A stretch of 22,935 nucleotides of DNA from an uncultured Blautia sp. Its GTDB lineage: Bacteria > Bacillota > Clostridia > Lachnospirales > Lachnospiraceae. Each line of letters starts with the position of its first letter. Within the stretch, counting starts at the first letter, position 1. A program made the position numbers and the translations under genes. This document shows positions 16,246 to 22,935 of this stretch, one piece after another. The notes below the pieces were generated by a model. The model had not been told where the DNA came from, ran no database searches, and saw only the letters and a list, made by a program, of their open reading frames with translations. Where the stretch lies: NCBI RefSeq assembly GCF_937880195.1, contig NZ_CALFLA010000093.1:1-22935 (forward strand), read 5' to 3'.

Positions 16246-17970
16246 TCTGGACATGTCATAATAGTGGGAATAAATTCCACCCTGCTTCAGAAGCTCTTGG
16301 TGTGTTCCCCGTTCCACAATCCCATTATCTGCCACAACAAGGATCTCGTCTGCATTTCGGATCGTAGAAAGCCTGTGGGCAATAGTAATGGTTGTCCTGT
16401 TTCTGGACAGCTCTTCCAGGCTCTTTTGGATCCAACGCTCGCTTTCGTTGTCAAGAGCGCTGGTGGCCTCATCCAGAATCAGGATCGGAGGATTTTTAAG
16501 AAATACTCTGGCAATAGAAATTCTCTGCTTCTGTCCGCCGGAAAGACGGGTTCCTCTCTCTCCTACAAAGGTGTCATAGCCATCTGGCAGAGACATGATA
16601 AAGTCATGGATATTTGCTTTTTTTGCAGCAGCCATAATTTCTTCCATAGAAGCAGAAGGTTTGCCATAAGCAATATTTTCTTTTATGGAGCCGCCAAACA
16701 GGTATACATCCTGTTGCACAAGACCTATCTGACCTCGCAGGCTTTCCAGGGTCAGGTCTTTTACATCCTTGCCGTCTATGGTGATCCTTCCTCCTGTTAC
16801 ATCATAAAACCTTGGAAGCAGCGAACAGATTGTTGTTTTTCCACTTCCTGAGGGTCCTACCAGAGCAATGGATCTGCCCGCTGGAATCTTAAATGAAATA
16901 TGATCCAGAACAAGAGTTTCATCATCGCTGTAATGGAAAGAAACATCCTCATAGGAAACCTCGCCTTTTACATTAGTCAGCGGTTTTGCCTCTGGAGCGT
17001 CTATGATATCCGGGTCTGTATCCATCACATCAAGGAAACGGCGGAACCCGGAAAATCCTTTTTGCATCATCTCGATCAGCTCCACAAGAATCTGTATGGG
17101 GCTGACAAAAATACCAATATAAAGGGCGTACATAGCAAGATCAGCCGCCTCCATCTGCCCCCTGGAGATCAGCCAGCCGCCGTATACCAGAGTTACCAGA
17201 TACATCATTCCCTGGAAGAAAAGATTTACTCCCATAAAATTTCCCATGCAGTGATAATTGTCCTTTTTGGAACAAAGAAACGCATGGTTGCTCTTTCCAA
17301 ATTTTTTGCGTTCTATTTCCTCATTGGCAAAGGACTGTACCACACGGATGCCTGCCAGTGTATCCTGAAGGCTGGAGTTTACATCTCCGATCTTCTTTCT
17401 GTTATCCATAAAGGTTTCCTGCATTTTTGCGTTCTGATTTACAGAAAACAGGATCATCACAAATACAAGGATCAAAAGGGGAATGGCAAGTCTCCAGTTA
17501 ATCATAAACAGGAATACAAAAGAACCTACGATCTTGATCACTGAAATAAAAAGATTCTCCGGTCCGTGATGAGCCATTTCTGCAATATCAAAAAGGTCTG
17601 ACACCAGCTTGCTCATCATTTGTCCTGAATTGTTCTGATCATAGTAGGAAAAAGACAGCTTTTCATAGTGGTCAAAAAGCTGCTGTCTCATATCTCTTTC
17701 CATATATGCGCCCATCATATGTCCCTGATAGCTGACATAATATTTGCACAGACTCTGAACCACATACATGATAAAAAGTCCCAATCCAATAGGAAGCAGG
17801 GCTTTCAGTATCAGAGAAGCCTCCTCTGTAAAAATTGTTTTTGTCAGTGTTCTTAATATCTGAGGAAACGCCAGATCCACCATACTGATAATGGCCGCGC
17901 ATATAAGATCAAGAAAGAACACTGTCTTATAGGGTCCGTAGTAACGGATAAATCGTTTCAGTGTATTCAT
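16243..17970 (-). CDS. ABC exporter half-transporter (fused permease and ATPase)
   Basis: A 575-aa type IV ABC exporter subunit that would act as a homodimer or heterodimer. The N-terminal membrane domain (residues about 15-310) has six helices. The ATPase domain (about 335-575) has Walker A GPSGSGKTT (372-380), Q-loop VQQDVYLFGGSIKENI, signature LSGGQKQR (476-483), Walker B ILILDE (496-501), D-loop SALD and switch H532 (AHRLS). All catalytic residues are present. There is no C39 peptidase domain, so it is not a standard lantibiotic leader-cleaving exporter. ATG at 17970 follows AGAGGT closely. The gene lies 25 bases after HK2 on the same strand, so it is probably controlled with that two-component system. 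The substrate could be a drug, lipid or peptide. Confidence 0.93.
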   Translation of the reverse strand: MNTLKRFIRYYGPYKTVFFLDLICAAIISMVDLAFPQILRTLTKTIFTEEASLILKALLPIGLGLFIMYVVQSLCKYYVSYQGHMMGAYMERDMRQQLFDHYEKLSFSYYDQNNSGQMMSKLVSDLFDIAEMAHHGPENLFISVIKIVGSFVFLFMINWRLAIPLLILVFVMILFSVNQNAKMQETFMDNRKKIGDVNSSLQDTLAGIRVVQSFANEEIERKKFGKSNHAFLCSKKDNYHCMGNFMGVNLFFQGMMYLVTLVYGGWLISRGQMEAADLAMYALYIGIFVSPIQILVELIEMMQKGFSGFRRFLDVMDTDPDIIDAPEAKPLTNVKGEVSYEDVSFHYSDDETLVLDHISFKIPAGRSIALVGPSGSGKTTICSLLPRFYDVTGGRITIDGKDVKDLTLESLRGQIGLVQQDVYLFGGSIKENIAYGKPSASMEEIMAAAKKANIHDFIMSLPDGYDTFVGERGTRLSGGQKQRISIARVFLKNPPILILDEATSALDNESERWIQKSLEELSRNRTTITIAHRLSTIRNADEILVVADNGIVERGTHQELLKQGGIYSHYYDMSR

Positions 17971-17995
17971 ATTACCTCTTTACCTTTCTTCATAC

Positions 17996-19417
17996 TCATA
18001 TGCTATTATAGTTGTTCTTTTCCTGAAATACAATCTCAAAATCCTCTGGAAAACAGATTTCCACATCATAAGTTCCGCTTTCCCTTTTTACAAATTCCAG
18101 TTCTCCTCCATGAGCCCTGGCGATCTGCCTTGCCAGCCGAAGTCCCATAATATGAATCTTATCTGATGGATTTTCCATATTTTGCACCACGATTTCAGGA
18201 ATCCCCCTGCCTGTATCTGTAATAAAAAAACATGCCATGTTATTTCTTTTAAAAAGCCGCACCTGTACCTGACATCCAGAAGGATTATGACGGACGCTGT
18301 TTCCGATCAGGTTGCGCAGCGCCCGCTTTACCAGTCCTTTGTCTGCAAAAATCTCAATTTTTTCTGCTTCTGGAGGAATCAGAAGTTCTACGTCCACCTG
18401 TCCTGGTTCTTCTTCCTTTTCCAGTTCTTCGTTATAAATATCTGCCGCGCATTCACGAAGAAGGAGGGCAGGAGAAGTTTTTTTACATTTCAAAGGCTGG
18501 GCGTCATAGGCAAGTTTTGACGTAAGGTTCAGATCTGAAATAAGCTGACGGATCACAAGTCCCTGCCTGCACACTGCGTCTGCCATACGTTTTTCCTCTT
18601 CATTTAAGGAACTGCTTCTGGATATCCTGTCTGTGTACCCAAGGATCAGAGCCAGAGGCGTTCTGATATCATGAGAAACCCCTGAAATCCAGTCCGTTCT
18701 TGCCTGATCTCTTCTGTTCAGGCTTTCCTTTTGCTCCTGAAGGATCTCCGAAGTATGATTGATCTGCACAGCCAGATCCTTTGTCATTCCCTTTTCTCTA
18801 AGTTTCACCGGCTCCTGCCTGGAAAGCCGCTCAATACCGATTCCCAGAGGTTTCAGCGCATGATAAAATCTCGCGCCCAGAAGAAAAACAAGAACAACGA
18901 TCACTGCCGCGTTTACAATCAGGGCAATTTTTATATATTCTGGAAGCATGGCAAAATCTGTGAAAAGGTACGTTTCACTGAATCTTGTATAAATCTGAGG
19001 ATCAAGGCCTATCACCAGAAGAAGTGTTCCCGTATCCCATACCATTACGGGATAATCCTTCAGGTACCATCTTGTAAATTTTGCGATATCACGATTTGTA
19101 TAAGAGCGGGCAAAATCTTTTGGAAGCTGCCATTCCCATACTGCCTTTCCATTTTCATCCAGAGCCATTCCCCATTTTGTTTCCGAGGCTTTAAGAGCTT
19201 TTTCTCCCTTTTCACTAAGCTGCCAGCTTCCATTATTATTCACAAGCTCTTCGCTGACTGTCTCCAGCGTGCTTCTTTTAAAATTGTGCCTGTCTGCAAC
19301 CTGAGTCTTCTGGAATCCCCAGAACAGAAAAGCAGCGGCATTACTGACAAAAAGCACACAGATGATCATTCCTGCTGTCAGCGAATATCTGCGTATGATC
19401 CGAAAAAGGCTTCTCAT
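17996..19417 (-). CDS. sensor histidine kinase (HK2) of a LanFEG/Cpr-like module
   Basis: A 473-aa membrane kinase. TM1 is about 14-34. The extracellular domain is about 125 residues with several tryptophans (WQLSEKG, KWGMALDENGKAVWEWQLP, YPVMVWDTGTLLLVIG). TM2 is about 163-182 and a short linker follows. HisKA has H249 in SGVSHDIRTPLALILGYTDRIS. The HATPase has N-box NLIGNSVRHNPSG, G1 ITDTGRGIP and G2 GLRLARQIARAHGGELEF. ATG overlaps the RR2 stop (ATGA). Kinases of this layout are found beside LanFEG-type peptide transporters (CprK, NisK/SpaK types). Given the divergent LanFEG operon, it probably senses a cationic antimicrobial peptide or lantibiotic. The ligand is inferred, not shown. Confidence 0.93.
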   Translation of the reverse strand: MRSLFRIIRRYSLTAGMIICVLFVSNAAAFLFWGFQKTQVADRHNFKRSTLETVSEELVNNNGSWQLSEKGEKALKASETKWGMALDENGKAVWEWQLPKDFARSYTNRDIAKFTRWYLKDYPVMVWDTGTLLLVIGLDPQIYTRFSETYLFTDFAMLPEYIKIALIVNAAVIVVLVFLLGARFYHALKPLGIGIERLSRQEPVKLREKGMTKDLAVQINHTSEILQEQKESLNRRDQARTDWISGVSHDIRTPLALILGYTDRISRSSSLNEEEKRMADAVCRQGLVIRQLISDLNLTSKLAYDAQPLKCKKTSPALLLRECAADIYNEELEKEEEPGQVDVELLIPPEAEKIEIFADKGLVKRALRNLIGNSVRHNPSGCQVQVRLFKRNNMACFFITDTGRGIPEIVVQNMENPSDKIHIMGLRLARQIARAHGGELEFVKRESGTYDVEICFPEDFEIVFQEKNNYNSI

Positions 19418-20136
19418 ATCTTCTCTCCCTTATCCAGAGCAAGACGGTAGCCCAGCCCCCTTGCAGTCAGAAGCCATCTGGGATGAGAAGGATCTTCTTC
19501 TATTTTTTCACGAAGATGGCGGATATGCACCATCAGCGTATTTTCGTATCCATAATATCCGTCTCCCCATACGGAACTGCATAAGGCGTCAAAGGTGACA
19601 ATCCTTCCTCTGTTTTCATTCAGCTTCTGAAGAAGCGCAAGTTCTTTTGCCGTAAGAGCAGTTTCCTCTCCCTGGAAGCGTACCATGCCATAGTCAAAGA
19701 GAATCTCCCGTTCTCCCAGCTTCAGAATATTTTCTGCTTCTGTCTCCTCTTTAAAATTACGGTAGGTTCTTTTTAAAACTGCGCCTACCCGAAGAACCAG
19801 CTCCGGCGGCAAAAAAGGCTTTGTAATATAATCGTCTGCTCCCAGACCAAGGCCAAACAGACGGTCTCTGTCTTCATCTCTTGCAGAAAGAAACAGAATA
19901 GGGATTTCTGACTGTTCCCTGATTTTCTGAAACAGTCGGAATCCGTCCCCGTCAGGCAGCATCACGTCCAGCACCGCCATATCCGGCTGTTCCTTTTTGA
20001 ATACTTCCAGGGCTTCTCTTACGGTTCCTGCTTTTACAATATTTCCATAGCCGCTTTGCTTTAATATATCAGATATCATTTCCATCAGTTCCAGGTTATC
20101 ATCCACCAGCATAATTTTATGCTCCTGTATTTCCAT
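19414..20136 (-). CDS. OmpR-family response regulator (RR2) of a LanFEG/Cpr-like module
   Basis: A 240-aa regulator with a receiver domain: D12/D13 (LVDDN), phospho-acceptor D57 (VLDVMLPDGDGF), LSARDED, and the lysine in YITKPFLPPE. The C-terminal winged helix has TAKELALLQKLNENRGR and ENTLMVHIRHLREKIEEDP...ARGLGYRLAL. The frame is open for 21 codons further upstream. AAGGAGG directly abuts the in-frame ATG at 20142, leaving too little room, while the next ATG at 20136 is correctly spaced (7 bases) and is chosen. It heads the RR2-HK2-ABC exporter operon and is divergent from the LanFEG-like genes. Their shared intergenic region contains phased repeats that are its likely binding sites. Confidence 0.93.
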   Translation of the reverse strand: MEIQEHKIMLVDDNLELMEMISDILKQSGYGNIVKAGTVREALEVFKKEQPDMAVLDVMLPDGDGFRLFQKIREQSEIPILFLSARDEDRDRLFGLGLGADDYITKPFLPPELVLRVGAVLKRTYRNFKEETEAENILKLGEREILFDYGMVRFQGEETALTAKELALLQKLNENRGRIVTFDALCSSVWGDGYYGYENTLMVHIRHLREKIEEDPSHPRWLLTARGLGYRLALDKGEKI

Positions 20137-20166
20137 TTCCATCCCTCCTTTTTCTTGCTGTATTTT

Positions 20167-20195
20167 ATTATAATTTATTTCCCTTTTCATTCCAA
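20167..20195 (-). promoter_or_regulatory. sigma-A promoter of the RR2-HK2-ABC operon
   Basis: On the minus strand, -35 TTGGAA (20190-20195), a 17-base spacer and a perfect -10 TATAAT (20167-20172), giving a leader of about 24 bases. The repeats at 20211-20254 lie just upstream of this promoter, so one site array could serve both directions. Confidence 0.6.
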
Positions 20196-20210
20196 CCAAA
20201 TCAAAAAAAA

Positions 20211-20254
20211 TTAAGCTAAAAATAAGGCTGGCTTAAGTCTTAGATAAGCCGCCT
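20211..20254 (+). promoter_or_regulatory. four 11-bp-phased NTAAG repeats, probable RR2 operator
   Basis: Successive 11-mers begin TTAAGCT (20211), ATAAGGCT (20222), TTAAGTCT (20233) and ATAAGCC (20244). The pentamer (T/A)TAAG recurs at exactly 11-base intervals four times. OmpR/PhoB-family regulators bind direct repeats with 11-bp periodicity as head-to-tail dimers, so the array fits two dimers. Its downstream half covers the -35 position of the lanF-like promoter, consistent with activation. Confidence 0.7.
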
Positions 20255-20264
20255 GCCCTATACT
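20236..20264 (+). promoter_or_regulatory. regulated promoter of the LanFEG-like operon
   Basis: The -10 is TATACT (20259-20264). The expected -35 position (20236-20241, AGTCTT) has no consensus and lies within the phased repeats, which suggests an activator-dependent promoter. The start near 20271 gives a leader of about 27 bases. Confidence 0.6.
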
Positions 20265-20297
20265 GTGCTCATAGAAAAATTTAAGGAGGTAATTCAT

Positions 20298-21212
20298 ATG
20301 GGACCTGTGATCGTAACAGAATCTCTTACAAAGAAATACAAATCAAAAGCTGTGGTAAACCAGCTGGATCTTAAAATTCCAGGAGGAAGTATTTATGGTT
20401 TTCTCGGTCCAAACGGAGCCGGAAAGTCCACCACCTTAAAACTACTTCTTGGTCTTATCAAGCCCTCAAAAGGAAACATCCAGATTTTAGGAAGGGAGCT
20501 GAATCCCCGCAACCGCCTGAATATCCTGTCAGAAACCGGATCTCTCATCGAGTCTCCCGCTTATTACGGCCACTTAACCGGAAAAGAAAATCTGCAGGTA
20601 ATCTGTACCTTAAAAAACATTCCAGAAACAGAGATCAGCCGTGTTCTTCACATTGTCCGCATGGAAGAGCAGCAGAACAAAAAGGTCAGTCAGTATTCTC
20701 TCGGCATGAAGCAGCGTCTTGGTCTGGCCGCCGCACTTTTAGGAAATCCAAAGCTCCTTCTCCTTGATGAGCCTACCAACGGCCTTGATCCTGCCGGAAT
20801 CCAGGAAATGCGGGAGCTGATCGTCAGTCTTCCCTCCACCTATGGGATCACTGTTTTGATCTCCAGCCACCTTCTGTCTGAAATGGACCAGATGGCAACT
20901 CATGTAGGAATCATCAATCAGGGAGAACTGATTTTTCAGGACAGCTTAAGCGTTCTTCACAAGCACAGCCGTTCCCGTCTTCTTCTGTCCACCTCAGACG
21001 ATCCCAGCGCTTTTCAGTATCTAAAGCATTCCAAAATTCCAGTTCAATGGTCTGAGGGAAAAATCTGCCTGAAAACAGAAAACGAAAATCAAGTTATGCA
21101 GGCTGTTTCTCTTCTTGTACATTCGGGAATAGGAATTTTACGTCTGGAAGAACAGCAAATGAGCCTGGAGGATATTTTCCTTAATCTTACCGGAAAGCAG
21201 GTGAGCTTATGA
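20298..21212 (+). CDS. LanF/CprA-like peptide-resistance ABC transporter ATPase
   Basis: A 304-aa ATPase subunit of a lantibiotic/cationic-peptide resistance transporter, working with the two permeases that follow. It has Walker A GPNGAGKST (37-45), signature YSLGMKQR (133-140), Walker B LLLLDEP (153-159) and H-loop SSHLLSEM. In place of the usual Q-loop glutamine it has TGSLIESPAYYGHLTG, with E85 at that position, the E-loop variant known from LanF immunity proteins. The C-terminal 75 residues are a family-type extension. The frame opens 11 codons upstream, but ATG at 20298 after AAGGAGG (8 bases) is the evident start. A promoter with phased repeats precedes it, divergent from RR2-HK2. Confidence 0.92.
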   Translation: MGPVIVTESLTKKYKSKAVVNQLDLKIPGGSIYGFLGPNGAGKSTTLKLLLGLIKPSKGNIQILGRELNPRNRLNILSETGSLIESPAYYGHLTGKENLQVICTLKNIPETEISRVLHIVRMEEQQNKKVSQYSLGMKQRLGLAAALLGNPKLLLLDEPTNGLDPAGIQEMRELIVSLPSTYGITVLISSHLLSEMDQMATHVGIINQGELIFQDSLSVLHKHSRSRLLLSTSDDPSAFQYLKHSKIPVQWSEGKICLKTENENQVMQAVSLLVHSGIGILRLEEQQMSLEDIFLNLTGKQVSL

Positions 21213-21970
21213 CACTACATTTTTTCAGACAGTTTTATGCAGAAAGTAAAAAGCTCCGCCACACCAAAGCGTTGGTTGTTCCACTGTCCTTTCTTGGCTT
21301 CTGGCTGCTTTGGATGCTCTGGCAGATCAGTTCCATGAAACCGGAAGATATCATTGTGGGATATCCCATGTTCTTTTACCATCTGCCGGTTATGAACGTC
21401 ATTCTTCTGCCTCCCATGATCTCTGTCATTGCCAGCCGAGTATGCGATATGGAGGTAAAGGGCGATACAAGAAAACTTTTGTACACCCTTCAGAAGCAGG
21501 GAACCTTTTTTGACTGCAAATATCTGAATTGTTTCCGGTATCTGCTTCTGTTCTTTTTCGGCCAGAGCGCCCTGCTTATGATTCTTGGCAGTATAAACAG
21601 ATTCGGCGGATTCCGTTTCCAAGATCTTTTTCTTTATCTTCTGGTTTCTCTGACAGTAGGCAGCGTGATCCTGGTGAGCCAACAGACCCTTTCTCTTATG
21701 TCGGAAAACCAGCTTCTTCCGCTTGGCATTGGACTTGCAGGAAGTTTCCTTGGACTGTTTTCCATGTTTTTTCCTGTTTCTGTGGCAAGACTGGTTCTCT
21801 GGGGATATTTTGCTGTTTTTTCCACAGTGGGGATGAACTGGGACAAAGATACAAAAATCATTGATTTTTACCAAATACCCTTTCCAACAACTACATTTAT
21901 CCTGTTCCTGGCTTTTGGAATCTGTATTTTTCTGATCTGCCGGACAATCGTTACCCAAAAGGAGGTATGA
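21209..21970 (+). CDS. LanE/MutE-like ABC transporter permease
   Basis: A 253-aa membrane protein with about six hydrophobic segments, resembling the MutE/EpiE family permeases of lantibiotic immunity transporters. The N-terminal FFRQFYAESKKLRHTKAL precedes the first helix, as is common in LanE/LanG permeases (a similar AESKKIRRS motif opens the next gene). ATG overlaps the ATPase stop by 4 bases (ATGA), so the two are translationally coupled. With the next permease it would form the LanE-LanG channel that removes peptides from the outer face of the membrane. Assignment rests on size, topology and gene order; E versus G assignment is less certain than family membership. Confidence 0.85.
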   Translation: MTLHFFRQFYAESKKLRHTKALVVPLSFLGFWLLWMLWQISSMKPEDIIVGYPMFFYHLPVMNVILLPPMISVIASRVCDMEVKGDTRKLLYTLQKQGTFFDCKYLNCFRYLLLFFFGQSALLMILGSINRFGGFRFQDLFLYLLVSLTVGSVILVSQQTLSLMSENQLLPLGIGLAGSFLGLFSMFFPVSVARLVLWGYFAVFSTVGMNWDKDTKIIDFYQIPFPTTTFILFLAFGICIFLICRTIVTQKEV

Positions 21971-21973
21971 TCC

Positions 21974-22705
21974 ATGTTTATTCGATGTATTCAGGCAGAA
22001 AGCAAAAAGATACGTCGCTCTCTGCTTCTTCCTGCCTGTATTCTGATCCCTGTGATTCCTGCTGTTATGGGAACCTTTAACTATCTTCAAAATCTGGGGC
22101 TTTTGAAATCAGAGTGGTATTCTCTTTGGACGCAGCACACTTTATTTTATGCAAGTTTCTTTTTTGCGCCTTTGATGGGCCTGTATGCCTCTTATTTGTG
22201 GCGTCTGGAACACCGTCACAATAACTGGAATATGGTCATGACGGCCCCTGTTCCTGCTGCCGGCCTCTTTTTTGGCAAACTGGCTGTTCTGCTTTTGATC
22301 ACTCTGCTCACACAGCTTTGGATGGGGGTTCTTTTTCTGATCAGCGGCAAAATAGCTGGACTTCCAGGGCTTTGTCCCCCTTCTATCCTTCTCTGGCTGC
22401 TGCAGGGTACTATAGGCGCATTACCTATTTGCTGTCTCCAGCTTTTCCTTTCCATGAACATACGAAGCTTCTCTATTCCTATTGGTATCGCTCTTCTTGG
22501 AAGCGTTGCAGGCGTCTTGATCAATAATGAAGGCAAAGGACTTTTCTGGCCTTACAGCCTGATGCTTCTTGGAATGAACGCCAACGGCTCCAATAAAACA
22601 TTAACTGAAGGTTATCTGCCTTTTATTTTTTCTGCATTTATCTTTTCTCTTATTTTCTGCATTGCTGCAGTATGGGAGCTTAATCACCGGGATATCAAAG
22701 CCTGA
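21974..22705 (+). CDS. LanG/MutG-like ABC transporter permease
   Basis: A 243-aa membrane protein with about six hydrophobic segments, starting FIRCIQAESKKIRRSLLLP, which mirrors the previous permease and suggests a shared ancestry. An RHNNWNMVMTAPV segment and the following helix pairs fit MutG/CprC-type permeases. ATG lies 3 bases after the previous stop, with AAGGAGG 8 bases upstream. It completes the three-gene LanFEG-like operon. No lantibiotic precursor, LanB/C/M or LanT gene follows; tmRNA is next. The substrate is therefore probably an exogenous peptide. Confidence 0.85.
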   Translation: MFIRCIQAESKKIRRSLLLPACILIPVIPAVMGTFNYLQNLGLLKSEWYSLWTQHTLFYASFFFAPLMGLYASYLWRLEHRHNNWNMVMTAPVPAAGLFFGKLAVLLLITLLTQLWMGVLFLISGKIAGLPGLCPPSILLWLLQGTIGALPICCLQLFLSMNIRSFSIPIGIALLGSVAGVLINNEGKGLFWPYSLMLLGMNANGSNKTLTEGYLPFIFSAFIFSLIFCIAAVWELNHRDIKA

Positions 22706-22706
22706 T

Positions 22707-22781
22707 CTCGTTACTGTCCTCTGCGTTCACAGCAACGAGCCAAAATTCATTCCAGATTGCCTTCGGCAATGGCATTTTCCC
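22707..22781 (+). terminator. tandem hairpins, probable terminator of the LanFEG-like operon
   Basis: The first hairpin pairs CTCGTT-A-CTG with CAG-C-AACGAG (22707-22739), just after the stop codon. The second is ATTGCC-TTC-GGCAAT (22756-22770), followed by GGCATTTTCC. The T-run is short, so efficiency is uncertain. The tmRNA promoter begins immediately afterwards. Confidence 0.5.
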
Positions 22782-22782
22782 C

Positions 22783-22811
22783 TTGACAGAAGACAGAATA
22801 TCTTCTAATAT
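22783..22811 (+). promoter_or_regulatory. sigma-A promoter of ssrA
   Basis: A perfect -35 TTGACA (22783-22788), a 17-base spacer and -10 TAATAT (22806-22811). The start near 22818 would give a 5' leader of about 50 bases before the mature tmRNA, removed by RNase P if processing is typical. Confidence 0.75.
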
Positions 22812-22867
22812 ATAAGGACAGAAAAGCTTACGTTCGTCTGTATGCCAGCAGTCTTCTTTTTATTTAA

Positions 22868-22935
22868 GGGCTTGTACTGGTTTCGACGGGGGCTTTGAAG
22901 TTGAGGAAGCCATCCGCAGACTCCTGGACTGCGTA
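22868..22935 (+). ncRNA. ssrA: tmRNA (ssrA), 5' part, truncated by the window edge
   Basis: The sequence GGGCTTGTACTGGTTTCGAC followed by GGGGG matches the conserved tmRNA 5' end: the acceptor-stem strand, then the D-loop-like TTCGACGGG motif. tmRNA with SmpB rescues stalled ribosomes and tags the nascent peptide for degradation. The tag-coding region and 3' tRNA-like half lie beyond the window, so the tag peptide cannot be read. The exact 5' end could be one or two bases earlier. Confidence 0.88.

Noticed and set aside
18731..19450. Plus-strand 239-codon open frame opposite HK2
   Set aside because: HK2 has complete kinase motifs on the other strand, and this frame shows no domain or start signal.
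20137..20297. Small lantibiotic-like precursor gene in the divergent region
   Set aside because: No open frame with a leader-plus-Cys/Ser/Thr core peptide was found; the space is filled by promoters and repeats.
21215..22090. Minus-strand 291-codon open frame opposite the LanE-like permease
   Set aside because: The opposite frame gives a convincing six-segment permease coupled to the ATPase; the minus frame is Lys/Gln/His-rich shadow sequence.
1..22935. CRISPR array, insertion sequence, integrase, attachment site or tRNA gene
   Set aside because: No regularly spaced repeats of CRISPR length, no transposase or integrase-like frame, and no tRNA-like cloverleaf was recognised, apart from the partial tmRNA at the end.

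Overview
The window reads as chromosome of a low-to-moderate GC Gram-positive anaerobe, most likely a gut Lachnospiraceae (Clostridia). This rests on the gene set: a BspA/LRR_5 surface protein, a C_GCAxxG_C_C protein, an ECF sigma/DUF4179 pair, a LanFEG-type peptide-resistance transporter, and strong AGGAGG-like ribosome binding sites. The taxonomic call is inference; no rRNA gene is present. Coding density is high and no gap exceeds 300 bases.

Layout. (1) Bases 176-3948, minus: a secreted LRR protein with a near-consensus promoter, followed by an Mrr-type restriction endonuclease. (2) Bases 4099-5262, minus: an orphan NuoE-like [2Fe-2S] protein and a TagD-type cytidylyltransferase. They are separated by a terminator and an odd, coding-like intergenic element. 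(3) Bases 5370-11619, minus: a tightly packed run hisH-hisF-ung-MurJ/SpoVB-like flippase-MATE transporter-sugar O-acetyltransferase-C_GCAxxG protein, probably one transcript. (4) Bases 11719-13937, minus: an OmpR-type response regulator and histidine kinase, divergent from (5) bases 14186-16182, plus: an ECF sigma factor and its DUF4179 putative anti-sigma, preceded by an ECF-like promoter and closed by a perfect 18-bp hairpin terminator. (6) Bases 16243-20136, minus: a second response regulator, histidine kinase and homodimeric-type ABC exporter, divergent from (7) bases 20298-22705, plus: a three-gene LanF-LanE-LanG-like ABC transporter. (8) From about 22868: the 5' end of tmRNA (ssrA), cut by the window edge, with its own sigma-A promoter.

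Regions 6 and 7 look like one functional unit, a two-component-controlled resistance module against cationic peptides or lantibiotics. It resembles CprABC-CprKR of Clostridioides difficile and the LanFEG-LanRK immunity systems, but no lantibiotic precursor or modification gene is in view. The intergenic region between the two operons holds four NTAAG repeats phased exactly 11 bp apart and ending over the -35 region of the lanF-like promoter. This is the arrangement expected for tandem OmpR-family regulator binding and is the most striking regulatory signal here. Several start codons were set by their ribosome binding sites and differ from the longest open frames: Mrr, C_GCAxxG, MATE, HisF, the second regulator and LanF.
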